Source: Rotaria sp. Silwood1 (lineage: Eukaryota > Rotifera > Eurotatoria > Philodinida > Philodinidae). Taken from it: a stretch of DNA of 64,000 bases. The translations under genes were made by a program, and so were the position numbers. The stretch lies in NCBI GenBank assembly GCA_905250075.1, contig CAJNOP010000217.1, positions 202,037 through 266,036 on the forward strand, in the 5' to 3' direction. The notes beneath the pieces are model-generated. The model was not told where the DNA came from. It saw nothing but the letters and a program-made list of their open reading frames with translations, and searched no databases. Shown here piece by piece: positions 32,654 to 47,786 of the stretch (position 1 is the first letter of the stretch; each line of letters starts with the position of its first letter).

Positions 32654-35308
32654 TTATTCATCTTGTTGATTCATATTATTTATTAATTGTAATTCACGAT
32701 GAATACATTCAAAACAATCATACATATATTGTCCAAATGAAGTTTGTAATTTAATTGATTTTGTTATATTCATTGTTGAACGTTTATATTCAAATATAAA
32801 ATATTGTTTTTCAAGATAATATTGTCCAATAATTTTCCAATCAAAATCTGCTATTTGATTTTCATCTAATTTTCCATCATTAGAACAAGCATGTAAACGA
32901 AGACGTGTAAAATTTAATGATACAATAACACAACCATTATTTTTATGTGAACTACATAAACATAATGGAAATGTTATTGTATTATAAATATCAGTAAATG
33001 TTTGTGCATATTTAATATATTCAATTTCATTAAATGTTTTTAAAGCTGAACGTTGATCAATAGTTAAATTTTCCAAATGATTTAATTGATCAATTGCCTA
33101 CATAAAGAGAATTTGATTCGACTTTAAAATATAAAAAATGATGTTATTCATTAAAATTTAGTCAAATAAAAACAAGTATACTTGTCCAAAAATAAAATCA
33201 AGATTTTAAACAAAAAACAACACAATAAAAAAATGACTCATTATAAGATAAGTAAGCAAACATTACTAGAGTGCATAATGAAAGTCCATATTTCGTTATT
33301 GAAATTTTTAAAACTCGAATTGAGTCAAAACAAAAAGAAAAAAAATTACGAATGAAATTTTTTTTTTTTTTTGATATATCTTTCAATGATGTTATTCATC
33401 ATATATTTACCTCTCGATAAAGATAATTACGTGCTAATGGATATTTTAATAATTGATTTTCTAAAGTTGGTGAAAAAATAAATTTACGTAAACATAAACA
33501 AGTTGTATTGGCTGTACAACAATTTTGAATATAAATTTGATGTGGATATTCATTAAAATGAAGTTTTCGTTCTAAATTAATTCTAATATATTTGATACAT
33601 TTTATCTCTATAAAACGTACCAAAAGTATAATCAAGAATTTCAAAAAGATAAAAATATGGTACACATTGTTCTGGTAAACCAATCTTTTCTACGATCATC
33701 TAAAATTATATTTATATAATTTATGAAATGATATTATTTTGATACTAACGTCATAGACTTGATCAGCAGTAGATAAATGTTTAATTTTAAACATTGTTAT
33801 TGATTGATCAGGTAATTTTATTTTAATTTCAACATCAATCGAAATAGAATCATCCTAGATATAAAGAAAAATATCAATGAAATTTTAATCATAAAATTAT
33901 GAATTCTTACTTGATAAACATCAGCCGATAGAAATTCTTGTACTAAATCACAATCACTAATAATACGAACCGAACAAACTAAACATTTTTTTTTTTGATT
34001 ACTTAAAAAAAAAAGAATTTCTTTAATTTTTAATTTTTTTACTTTTATCAAGATATTGTTCAAGACCACGTCGTCGTGCATCTAATTGTTGGTCAGATAA
34101 TTTAAATGGCCATTTTTTTGGCAAAGGACTAAATGGAAAATCTGGAAATTCATTTTTTAATTGTTGATGTAATGAATCAAATTCTCGATAACGTCGAGAA
34201 CATAAATGACGACCTTATATATAAATAATAAAAGAATAAAATCCTATGAAAAACAAAACAGAGACAATTTACCAGCAATATGAATATTAAATACCTAAAA
34301 ATAAAAAGAAGATTGACACATTAAAACTTCAGATTTTATATACAGTAAAACCTCCCATAGTGGACACTTTTTCTCGGTCCCGAGAAGGATTTTTTGCTGG
34401 AACTGAACCTCCCTATAGTGGACACTATCCGATACTGGACATTTATTCAGTATCAACTAAAGAGCTTTCCTGTATTCTAACAATTGTTGATTTTTTTGTA
34501 TTTCAAGAACAAAAATGCATGAGAAGAGAAGTAACAAGGAGCACTGGCTAGTTATCTCATTCACTAACACCCTTCAAATCCTTAGAAAATGCGCCCGCTT
34601 CTTCGAAAAACTTCGCTTTTTGAAAAGACCAAACCTTCCTATAGTGGACACTTTTAAAAAGTTCCATAGGTGTCCATTATAGGAAGGTTTTATTGTTTTT
34701 AAAAAAAACTTACATAAAATTTTCCATGATTAGTTTCTAATAAACTATAATCAGGTATTGATATTGCCAATGATCGTCGATCTGTATAATCATTTGAACT
34801 TTCACTTGATTCTTCAGTTGAATATATATCATAATGTTTTTCATTACCAGCTGAAGCAATAACTTTAAAATGAAAGCAAAAAAAAAAATTCTCATTAAAA
34901 TAAAATATAAATAATTATTTTATATTTCTTTTACCAACAAGATGAAGATCATTATTACAATTTTTAATTAAATCAACAACTTGTTTATGTGATGCACCTT
35001 CAACATCAATATTATTTCTTAAAATGAAATTTATATAAATAAAATTTATTAAACAAAAAAATATATATCATTACATACACTTGAAGAATTTTATCTCCAA
35101 TACATAGACCAGCTTTTTCAGCTGAACTTTGATTTGATACAGCTGATACTTGTTGTAATGGTCCATAAAGTATACCATTTATAGATTTTACTTGACCACC
35201 TTCAAATATTTGACCACGTACATTAAAACCAAAACCATCATTTGTTTTTTTAATAATTATATTTCGTGGTATTTGTTTTGATGTTTGAGAATTTCCAAGG
35301 CTATTCAT
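32654..35308 (-). CDS. SNX27: Sorting nexin-27 (PDZ + PX + FERM-like), 10 exons, 503 aa
   Basis: Exons: 35308-35079, 35017-34935, 34862-34714, 34294-34273, 34213-34043, 33978-33911, 33854-33750, 33699-33621, 33571-33411, 33097-32654. All junctions are GT-AG and phases agree. The PDZ (residues 15-105) has [42 protein letters not shown] and [12 protein letters not shown]. The PX domain (about 154-245) has [39 protein letters not shown] and [11 protein letters not shown]. The FERM-like part has [22 protein letters not shown] and [16 protein letters not shown]27 links retromer to PDZ-ligand cargo for endosome-to-surface recycling. Length is near the usual ~540. Exon 4 is only 22 nt. A pogo-type MITE sits in intron 3. 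Confidence 0.95.
34343..34695. mobile_element. pogo/Tigger-type MITE in SNX27 intron 3
   Basis: The left end is CAGTAAAACCTCCCATAGTG and the right end, reversed, CAATAAAACCTTCCTATAAT, followed by GGACAC in both. TA precedes the left end; the right TA is lost. TATAGTGGACAC recurs internally. No transposase frame. Confidence 0.7.
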
Positions 35309-37582
<2,274 letters not shown>

Positions 37583-38414
37583 AAGAATAATTCAATAACT
37601 ATGTATAAAGAGAAAAAACAAATTATGCTTTTTGTTTCTAATTGATTATTGATTTATTCTCTATATATTATTTTTCTCAGGATGAAATTTTTATTTTTGA
37701 TGTAAGCTCTATATGTTTAATCAAAAATATTATTTCGTTTTTTTTTTTGTTGTTGTTGTTGTCATTTTTAATGAACGTCAATTTTGTTCTTGTGTTTATG
37801 TTAAAATTTGTTCGTATTTGTTGGTAGTTATATGTATTAGACAAAAAAAAAAAAACAAACATATTGTATCGTTTTGAAATGAAATAAACATTTATCTTTG
37901 TTTTTTTGTTAGCGCTTAATGAAAAATTCAAACTAGTCTTTTTTTTATTATTTACTTATATTATATAAGAGAAAAGAGATTCGGTTTTTTCAATTCAAAA
38001 TTATTTTCTTATTACTAAAAGTTAGAAACTTGATCTATATATAAACTTGTATATGAAAAGTTATCATTTTAATTCAAAGGAAATATATATTCTAGTTGAA
38101 TAAAGATTTGTTATGAAGTGCAGAGAATGAAACCTATAAGTTTTTTTTTTCTTGTCTTTCAACAGTTTTTGAAAATAGTCAAAGATGAACGTATGAAAAG
38201 TCAGTTAGATTTCTAGAGAACAAGCAATTTTTGTTTTGCAGTTAATTAGAAAAGATTTTATGCTATGATCTGTATCTTCATGAGATAAAGTCATAAGAGT
38301 TTTCTCGCTATCTATATATTTAATTGGTTATCAATTATTGCCTAATATATAATCATTACAATTTCCTAGACTGAATAGGGTCTAGAAACCGAAATTCAAC
38401 TATATCTGTGTGTA
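37583..38414. other. H3.3 3' UTR and intergenic sequence
   Basis: AT-rich with TTGTTGTTG and T/A runs. An AATAAA signal occurs at about 37882. No gene recognised. Confidence 0.4.
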
Positions 38415-38670
38415 ACATTTGGTACAAATGACCTTTTGCATGGTACAAAGTACCATATTCGTGGTATAAGTGACCATTTTCATGGTACGAAAGTACCAAT
38501 TTGGTGGTACAGGCGATCCTTTATTTGACATAATCGATCATTTTTATTATACAAATGACCGTTTCTATGGCTCAATTCACTATTTCCATGGCAAAATCAA
38601 CCATTTCTTTGGCACCGTTGATCATTCTTATGGCTTAAATGAGCATGTCGGTGTCATAATTGGTCATGTG
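38415..38670 (+). repeat. Diverged minisatellite, about 12 units of 21 bp
   Basis: Units of the form CATGGTACAAATGACCATTT follow each other with a 21-bp period, strongly diverged at the right end. Because 21 is a multiple of three, one frame stays open (38470-38718) and reads as heptads such as DRFYGSI, HYFHGKI, NHFFGTV, DHSYGLN. I consider this a non-coding minisatellite unless transcripts show otherwise. Confidence 0.65.
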
Positions 38671-41612
38671 TGTATTAGAAACTCATTATACAGAATTCAT
38701 TTTTATTTCATAATATAAGGACATCTTTATCATCATTCCGTCAGTCTGGCGCCAAATGAATCGACATTAAATGTTGATAAGTAGACATATATATATGTAT
38801 ATACAGCGATACACTACAAGTAGGATTAAGATCTTACCTTCTGTCCCTTATAAATGTGATATTTCGACCAAAACTCAATGTAAAAAAGAATCTATTTCAG
38901 GTTTTATTAGTGTGTTAATCTTCGAGTTATTTACAGAATATGAACTAAAAATCTTATAATCAAACGAAGAAATCTCGTTAGATGTTCATTGAAATAAATC
39001 ATATTTCAAAAATTTAAGATGAAAATATTTACTGAAAACTAATAAAATGATCATAATATTTATTATTAAATTAAAGCTCTTTTCCTTCTGTTAAAAAAAA
39101 ATCCAATATTTCTATCAGTCAAGCATACATCAATTTATTAAAAAAAAGTTGAAACTGTTAACATATATTATTGATTTCTCAATGAATCTACTATCATAAT
39201 GAAATATCTGATCATTGGAAACAATAAATATCTTCATAATAACTTTTTTTTGTATATTTTATACAAGAACAACAGACTATTGTATTTGAATATTGGTTTT
39301 TTACGTCTCCGGATAAAACTTATTCTTCCATCTAATCAATGATTCATGTTTATTTTTTTGTGTTACATATATTTTATGATGCCTATTCAATTTTCTTTTC
39401 CTCAAGGATATTTATTCTATAATTATCATGGATTTACAAATATATTATATATGCTTTCTCTACATATCACACAACTGTAAACAAATTAAGACAAGAATAA
39501 CACACACACACAATTAATTAACGATAATCACTTAGTAGGATAGTAACATTAGTCAACAAAAATTTATTTTCTATTGCAATCAATGCTAAAAAGAAGAAAC
39601 CAAATAGATCTCTAAGTAAAATTTTTACAGATAAGAACTCGAAAAAACAAAAAATTTCAAAATTAATCTTTTCAATACATAGAGAACTTTCTAATATGTC
39701 ATTTTGTTTTCTGATTTCTTAGAAACAAAATAATTTCTCTATTTAAATCATTGATCAAATACTTTTGTAACATTTAAGATAATGAAAAAAACAAAAAAAA
39801 AAAATTGAAAATAATTTATATTAAATAAATTTCGTTATTGATGTGTCAAAAACAAACATATTTAGTTAATTCTATATTTTTAATACATGAATTGAAGTAA
39901 TCTTATGAAATAATATATAAATTATAATTAACTGTCATCTTAGCAGATGTTTTTGATGAGTCTATATAAAACAAACAAACATAATTGTTGTTTTGATATT
40001 TCACGCTTGATTATATTTATGAATGTATGACAAATCTAATTCGTATTTTGTTTTTTAATAAGCAAAAGAAATTAAATTTTCTTTTTTCGTATATATTTAT
40101 GAAAATAATACAATTATTATAAAGAATCTATATGATAAAACTAATCAAAAAATTTTGATGGTTTTTTAAGAATAGATAAATGTCAATGAGTAGAATAAAA
40201 GTTATCATAGACTCCAAAATTCTTAGATATTTCGTTGTAAAGAGCAAAAAATAGATATATCTGCTTATCGCTATTTGACCTGCCTACTTCTTCTTTTTTT
40301 TTATTATTATTATTTCTTTTCATCTTCTTCTGTTCGAATACAAAATACCAGACATTCTGAGAACATCATCAAAAAACAAAATACATACTTCTCTGTCTTA
40401 TTTTTTAATTGGAATTTTTGTTATATTTTCTTTTTTATCGTAAACATTAGTACAAATAAATGATAGAAAAATAATTTGTAGTGGATAAAAATAAATTTCT
40501 TTTTCGTCTGTTTGTATTATTATACATATATTGTTATGTTAATTATATACGTAACAAAGTCAAGTGCATTTATATATATATAGATTATACTTTATTTTAG
40601 AATATACGTATGTCGAAAAGTTTCATAATCAATAATGTTGTAGTTCTAAACCGAGACGACAATCTCACTCAAAATTCTTCTCGTTTAATTGTACGAATTT
40701 TGCATGTATATAGTACGAGCCTTGTTATTATGATATATATAAGATTGTCACATGCGATGAGTATGTATGAATAGTTTAGGAAATCTAGCATGAACTTTAA
40801 ATGATATTGCAGATTCAATAAAGAGCTACATTATCGTCGATTATTGATAATAGAGTGTATGACTTAAAAAATGATACATTTAGACGTACTTACATTGTAA
40901 AACTGTAAAAGGCTTAATGAGATATTTTTTCTGCTTTGCATTACTATTTATTTTTTGTTTCTCGATATCATTAAAATAGAACATTTGGAAATTAATACAA
41001 ATTAACATGTTAATTAAGTATACTATATGTGTACAAATGCAGTTGACTCTATTACCTACCTAATGACATAAAAATGTGTATATAATAATAATAATATGAG
41101 AAGAATGGGGAAACGGTATTTATTTCTATTCATGATAGAGTAAAAGTAGAAGAATGTTTCAATGTGATCACAGGTCCTACAGTTGAAAAACTAGAGCAAT
41201 TCATCACTGGTTTATTTGAAAAAAGTTCGGATTTTATTATTAATTCATCAAATATATCTAAGTACATAGAACATATTTCAAAGTTTATATAAACAGCAGA
41301 AAACAAAAACAAAAAAAATGAAAAATATAAAAATTTTTCGGCCAAGAAAGTTTATCGTCCTTGAAATATGTAGTCATTTCGTTTGAGAATAATGGGATTT
41401 GTGATTTGTCTACTTGAATAATAAATATATATTATATACATATGTATATTTATTGTCAAATCAAAATCTATCTGACGATTAGCATAAAAAAAAATGAAAT
41501 AGAAAATAAATATTTTCCTAAGTTGTCTCATTTTTATGTTAATTAAATTTATGATAATAATTGATCAGTTCAGATAAATATATTCATAAAAAATTTTCTT
41601 GTTTAATATTAT
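38671..41612. other. No gene recognised
   Basis: AT-rich with homopolymers and a short CA run near 39500. A 71-codon minus-strand frame at 41130-41345 starts with a hydrophobic stretch, but no domain or neighbouring exon supports it. Confidence 0.4.
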
Positions 41613-42106
41613 TTATTGTTCATTTATTTCGTTGATTATATATTTTGGACAATCTTGTGCAATTATAGTCATTAATAATGCTGTATATTTTCTACCAAAT
41701 ATATCTAACATTTGTTCAATTTTATTTTCATGATTAGCCATACTAATAAAAACAAAAAAAAAAAGAAAAACCGAAAGAAAATTAATATCGATTTATTTAT
41801 TTTATTTTTTTTTTGTTTATTTAATAAAATTCAAATCTCACCTACAAATATATCCAAGAAATGAATAGGATGGTCGAGAAGATTGTCGATGAATACGTGA
41901 ATGAGAATTAAGAAAACGACTCATTTCAGGAAATGGATAATAACCTGTTTCCAATTTTCTATTTCTATTATATATTTTATGTCTAATATGAAAAATAATA
42001 TAGTTCATGTAACTTACGGATCGAAATCAAAATTCACCGGTTGACTATAAATTTTTGTACTACTAAACAATGTACCGATACAAATCAAATAAACTATCAA
42101 ATTCAT
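41613..42106 (-). CDS. Short secreted peptide precursor (111 aa, 3 exons)
   Basis: Not found as one frame; assembled from three exons, 42106-42018, 41958-41842 and 41742-41613, with GT-AG junctions in matching phases. The ATG gives a strong signal peptide (MNLIVYLICIGTLFSSTKIY). The mature part (~90 aa) starts near SQPVNFDFDP. It contains FPEMSRFLNSHSRIHRQSSR and two cysteines (GYIC, AQDC), with one Gly-Arg-Lys (MLDIFGRK). GRK is the classical amidation/cleavage signal, so a peptide ending in -DIF-amide is possible, but no flanking dibasic site is seen upstream. It lies 295 bp downstream of the neuropeptide GPCR, same strand. I do not recognise the family. Precursor, hormone or small secreted effector are all possible. 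Confidence 0.6.
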
Positions 42107-42401
42107 TGATATATTTTATACGTGTTCAGACTAGGATACTTATAAAAAGATATGATATTAATAGATCGCTCCGTAGTTATATATGTATATATAGTCTTAA
42201 GATGGAAAACAATATTGGTTAATGAGACATGGCTGTCAGTAGGCGTTATTAAAGATAGATATATAGATAGAATGGCAACCATTTCTTAAGCGTGGGCATC
42301 TGTTTATTCATTTATTGAGATTCTAGAACAATTAGAGCCGTACGTGTCTTTCTAATTCATTTTGTGATTGTCTGTATTGTATATTTTAAAGGCTTTTCCT
42401 G

Positions 42402-45400
42402 TCAAACATTAGTCAATCGAAAACATATAGGTTGATTGTGGGTGTAAACATTGATTCCATTATGTCTTGTCATTCTATTATTATTATGATTAACATTAGT
42501 CTTGATCGAACCACCTCTACTGCTAATATTTAATATATTCGTTGAATTTGGTGTATAATGATGTTTCATTGAAGATCGATTAATATTTGTTGAAATAATT
42601 GAATGTTGTATTAATCCTGATGGTTTAAATTGTATGATTGCTGATGATGTTGATTTCATTCTTGGAATTGGTTTACAACAACAACAACAATAACGACAAC
42701 AACATGATGAAAATAGTTCACGAAATTTGAGACGAAATTTATCTAAGATATAAAATATATACAATACGAACAAAAAAAAAGAAGAAATTTGATATATGAT
42801 TGTTACCACTCATAATATTATATATAATTGGATTGATTGATGAATTGAAATAAGGAAGAAAATGAGATATTAATGCACTTATTGTAACAATTTTTATTGT
42901 ACCAGTACGTTCAAGATAAACTAATTTTGGTTTAAAACATTCCATATTTTCATCAGATTTTTCATTTATTCGTGCTTGTTTAATATATTCAAAATAGACA
43001 TAAATATATCTAAAGTATTTTTTTATTTTTGTATAAATAGTATTTTATTATCTATATTTATTTTGTTTTTACCTAAATAAGTTAAAAACATGCACCGGAA
43101 TATAACAAATAGCAAAAATAATTACAACAGATATAAGCATTTTCGCTGCTTTTTGTCGATTTTCTTGAACAATTAAATTTGCCGATTTAGTTGAATTTCT
43201 TAAACTATTGGTACGACATTCATCTAAAATATATACATATTTAAAAATTCTTTTTATATATCTTAAATTTTATATTAATAATTTCAACCTGAAAATAATA
43301 ATTGACTTGAATTTATTCGATATGTTTCATCATGAAATGTTCTTTCACTTGGTAATGAACCCCAAAGAACACGTGCAATACCTGTATATGCATATACCAT
43401 TAAACAAAGTGGAATAACAAATAAAAAAAGTGATATATGTAATTGATAAAGAAGATCAAGTAATGGATGTGCATCCCATTGACAACTAAACAAATTTAAT
43501 GTAAATTTTGTTTTTTGTTTTTTTTTTCAGAAAAAAAAATTAATAAAATATATATATATATTACTATGTTAAATAGTTTGGTAATCGATCTTCATATTGT
43601 CGACTTAGTGTCATCATAAAAGCATCTAAATATAGTTTAAAAACAATTGCGTTCTTTTCTTTATGTTCTTAGACATTGAAATATAATATGTCTGATGTTC
43701 TATCTCTATATTTGTATATATTTAATTATAGAATGTATTTTAATTTATATTTTATATTCAAATAGATAATTTAAATAGACAGTCTAATTCATATGATTTT
43801 TTTTTCCATTAAAATCGTATAAGGATAATTCAAAGTAAAATTGTAATTAATATACAAAAACAAAAAAAATAATTCAGTTTCTATTTTGAAAATAGAATAG
43901 ATTTCATAATAAGTCTATTACAATCAAAAATAAAAATACTATCAAAGAAAGTCATAAAAATTCTTTTAGACTGTTTTTTTTTTGTTTCTATGAGAAAGAC
44001 AAAAAAAGAAAAGAATTCAAATCATTATTCTAACCTGGAAGAACAAGTAATAATGAAAGTATCCAAACAGAAATAATTAAAATTCGTCCACGTTGTTTTG
44101 TTCCACTAAATTTTAATGGATGAACAATAGCTTGATAACGTTCAATTGAAATAGCCATTAATGTCAATACAGATACAGATATTGACATATTCTAAAGAAA
44201 AAAAAGAAAGCATAACTGTTTTTCTTCTGAATAATCAAAGTATTTTATGACTAGAGCACATAAGTTATAAAACAGTGAAGATTATATTTTATTTTTTGTC
44301 ATTCTTAATGCATCGAACATGTTATCTCTACTATTAATTCTTATTATTCAACATATATTAGCTGAAACTGATTTAAAATCGAATGAAACACTTTTAGAAG
44401 TAAGAAAATTAAATGCACTTCCATATGAACATAACAGTAAAGTAATTGGTCTTGATGCAGAATTTAATTTTAACATGACTAATATAAGTTATGCTATGAA
44501 AGAATTAAATATTGATTCTTATTATATATCAATAACATTTATTGATGATGAACAAAATGAAGAACGAACTGCAATTATAGATTTACCAAATAATGGAACA
44601 ACATATTATTATGGTCAATTAAAAATGGAAAATTTAGAAGATGAAGGAAATTATTTAATATGTGTATTTTTTTATAATAATAATCGAACAAATTTAATTG
44701 GTTCAAGTCGTTTTTGTCATGTTGTTTCCGTTTCTGATAGTTGTCAATTAGAACAATTGAAAATATCATTTACTAATCAACCTGTTTATATTTTACTTAT
44801 ATTAGTTGTTGTTTTATTAGTAGCTGTTGTTATATTTTCAAATATACGTCGTTGTATTTATCGACCACGTAATTTTGAAGAAAAACTTGCAACTTTACCA
44901 GAACATCATGCACGTGATTTAACTGATCTTCGTGGTCTTAGTAGACGACAAAAATATGCAGCAACAGCACTTCAAAATCGTCTACGTGCCGATTCAATTT
45001 CAACAATTGGTGAGGATTCTAATATTGATCAAGAATATTTTAATTATCATGGTTATGATAATAAATCATTAAATACTCTAACTGAATAACAAATGCTCGA
45101 TTATGTTTGTTTGTTTGTTTTTTTTTTTTTTTTGAAATAATTATTTAACGAGAATGTTTTCTTTTTCTTTTTCCTGACATTCCAATGTCTTTCATATAAT
45201 AAATGAAAAAAAACAAAAAGAACATACTTGTACATAATTAACAAATTTGCAAAGAAATAAACCAAAAAACCATGTTTTAGTTACATCTTGAACAACTGTA
45301 GCTGGTAAACAAAATAGAAGTACTAATAGATCAGCTGCAGCTAAATTCATAATAAACATATTAGTCACTGTTCTAAAACAAAAAAAACAAAAAGTCATAA

Positions 45401-45671
45401 AGATAAGAGACAATATAATATTCTATTTTGTTTTTTTTGCATACAACCTCATGCTTCGATTTCGTTGTATAACAATAATTACAAGTAAATTACCAATTGT
45501 ACCAACAATAAATACAATAGCATAAAGTATAATACATATCCATTCATAATATGTTGGCATAACATATTTTAAAACTATATCAAGTACCATATTATCCGAT
45601 AAACAGTGATTATTAATATCAATAAAATAACAAGAACTTGAATTATATAAACATGATATTGATGAATTCAT
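42402..45671 (-). CDS. Orexin/allatotropin-type neuropeptide GPCR, 8 exons
   Basis: Exons: 45671-45448, 45372-45228, 44191-44035, 43625-43565, 43485-43289, 43223-43073, 43009-42807, 42742-42402; phases agree. TM1 carries IVGTIGNLLVIIVIQRNRSM, and TM2 TVTNMFIMNLAAADLLVLLF then CLPATVVQDVTKTWFFG. TM3 has SVSVLTLMAISIERYQAIVH (ERY for DRY). Loop 2 has CQWD, whose Cys pairs with the one in FLCKF. TM5 is HISLFLFVIPLCLMVYAY, TM6 AAKMLISVVIIFAICYIPVH, TM7 SINPIIYNIMS. The tail begins with a palmitoylation-like cluster CCCRYCCCCC. PATVV.D.T.TWFFG and the TM3 sequence are characteristic of allatotropin/orexin receptors, so a Gq-coupled peptide receptor is likely. The ligand is unproven. Intron 2 (45227-44192) hosts a gene on the other strand. 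Confidence 0.85.
44319..45089 (+). CDS. Single-pass membrane protein nested in a GPCR intron (256 aa, intronless)
   Basis: The gene lies wholly within intron 2 of the neuropeptide receptor, on the opposite strand. The product has a signal peptide (MLSLLLILIIQHILA) and an ectodomain of about 135 residues with sequons (NET, NMT, NIS, NGT, NRT). Its LEDEGNYLICVFFY and RFCHVVSV strands recall one fibronectin-III or Ig-like fold. A single TM helix follows (about 155-176, YILLILVVVLLVAVVIF), stopped by RRCIYRPR. An ~80-aa cytoplasmic tail contains LPEHHARDLTDL and ends NTLTE. AT-rich codon use matches the conserved genes. I cannot name the family. Confidence 0.75.
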   Translation: MLSLLLILIIQHILAETDLKSNETLLEVRKLNALPYEHNSKVIGLDAEFNFNMTNISYAMKELNIDSYYISITFIDDEQNEERTAIIDLPNNGTTYYYGQLKMENLEDEGNYLICVFFYNNNRTNLIGSSRFCHVVSVSDSCQLEQLKISFTNQPVYILLILVVVLLVAVVIFSNIRRCIYRPRNFEEKLATLPEHHARDLTDLRGLSRRQKYAATALQNRLRADSISTIGEDSNIDQEYFNYHGYDNKSLNTLTE

Positions 45672-47786
45672 TATTTAAAATAACTGAATACTAATGAAAG
45701 AAGTTCTAGAAGTCAAAAGAAAAAGAAGAAAAAAAAAGAAAAATTCAATCAATATACAATTAAAAATAAATGAATGATTCTCAAAGATAAATATATGAAA
45801 CATGATGAGTTCTCTTTCATCATTGTGTAGGTGTACAAAACAACAAACAAAACAAAAAAGGAAAAAGAAACGAATATCTCTCTCTCTGTTGAATGAACAT
45901 CTATTATGAAAGCTTCTTCTTTTTTTGAAGTTATATCAAAAAAAACACATGCATATGATCTGGATATAAATAACGTTAAGAAATAGTCGACTGATACAAT
46001 CAATTATGAAACTTATTATTTTTCTTTTCTATATATATTAGTGACAAATAGATAGATATGAATATTTCGAAAAGAATCTTCTAGCCTAGCTAATTATTTA
46101 TAATCAACAATGTTTTTTTTTATCAACACTTCGACGATTGATATTGATGCGATAACAGTAAAACTTATGATTTTCTCAGTATTTATATTTGGGTTTCTTT
46201 TTTTTTTTTTTGATATAAATAAGTTTGATAAGAAATAAATTATTTGACTATACCTTTTTTTTTTTTTATTGAAATTTATTTAAAAATAAACATTATCTCG
46301 ATTATTATTGTATGACAAATAGTTTAGTATATAAAGTTCTTTAAGTTTATCAATAGATATTATTTTTTATTAATGCTAAAAGAACGGTAGATGTGTCGAC
46401 AAGTTTTCTCTCTTATTTTCTCTTATTTCTTATTCATATTATATAGAAGACAAGTAAAAGAAAAAGAAAAAGAAAAAAAAAAAGAAAATTAATATATACA
46501 GAAGATATATTTGACCTAAGTTTTTGATATCCATCTTATAAATGTCTCATACGGTTTATTCAACAATATTAGACTATCTACGCAGTTAACAGAACAATAT
46601 AATTCATGTCAAATGTATATCTTCATATATATATATAATTATCAAGTCACAGTAGCATTTCTTCTTATTCGATACACTTTTAAATAATAATATATGCCAT
46701 AATTGACGTGTCAAGGAGCGTACAATCTTATAATTATGAACCAATTTACTAACATTAATTTTTCTTTTGTTTCAAGATGTAAATGATGTTGAATATATAT
46801 CATTATACTCAAAAGTCAAAAGTATAGAACTATAATCCTTGAATTAAAAGAAAAAAAAAATAATTACTTCATTACTTTATTGTACTAAATCATAAGATAC
46901 AACAACAAAAAAACATGTGAGATCTTTTAAAATCATTTCAAAACAATAGATATTTAAAAAGAGTATAATTTGAATTTTTTTTTTATTGTTTATATTCTTG
47001 ATCAATTAAACTAAATATTGACATTCGAAGAATGAAATACATTATTTGAAAATTTATATATCCTATTTCATATTTTCTTTGTGTATATTATAGACATTCT
47101 TTCATGTATTTATTTCATAGTTTTGCTTTTTTTTTAATATTAATCTACTTAAATATGTCTTCTCAATATAATAAATCCTTCTAAAAACAAAATGATAAAA
47201 CTCATACAGATTATTATCATATGGTCAAAGTTCTTGTATAACTAATTCATTGATGTTACTTAGACATATATTCTACGTGCATAAGAATATAAAATCAGAA
47301 AACACTTGAATTAAACTAAGGTAAACAAAAAAAAGAGTCACGAAGAACATGTCTATTATAAATATTGATGCATAGATATGAATTTGTTCATTTGGAAAAA
47401 TTTAATTAGTATAATTATTCATCGGTTATATTAAATGCTATATGTTGATGATCTTAATCAATGTCATCGTGTGTTTTCTGCTTGAACAAAAAAAACATAC
47501 TTCCTTATCTGATTTATCATAGTCTATATTTCAATGTTCATATTTGTTTTTGAATAATAAATCAGTGCGTGTTTATATTTCAACATTAATTATGATCCAA
47601 CAAAAAAAAAAAAAATATATATATAAATAAAATAAAAATTTTTTTTTTTTTTATTGAGAAAAGATAATTTATGACAAAAAGAAAACAACAAGAAATAAGA
47701 TCATCATATAGATTTCAGTAAACATTTCTAACCGTAGATTCTTTCTTGCCATCAAAAAATAGTAACAATGAAAATAATAATAAAAA
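45672..47786. other. Intergenic; no gene recognised
   Basis: Upstream region of the neuropeptide receptor and downstream region of PPP1R42. AT-rich, many homopolymers, no convincing frame. Confidence 0.4.

Noticed and set aside
41130..41345. 71-codon minus-strand frame with hydrophobic N-terminus, considered as a second secreted peptide
   Set aside because: The N-terminus is mostly a T/A-run artefact (Phe/Leu from TTT), and there is no exon structure or known motif.
43280..43417. Plus-strand frame within the GPCR
   Set aside because: Shadow of exon 5 of the neuropeptide receptor on the minus strand.
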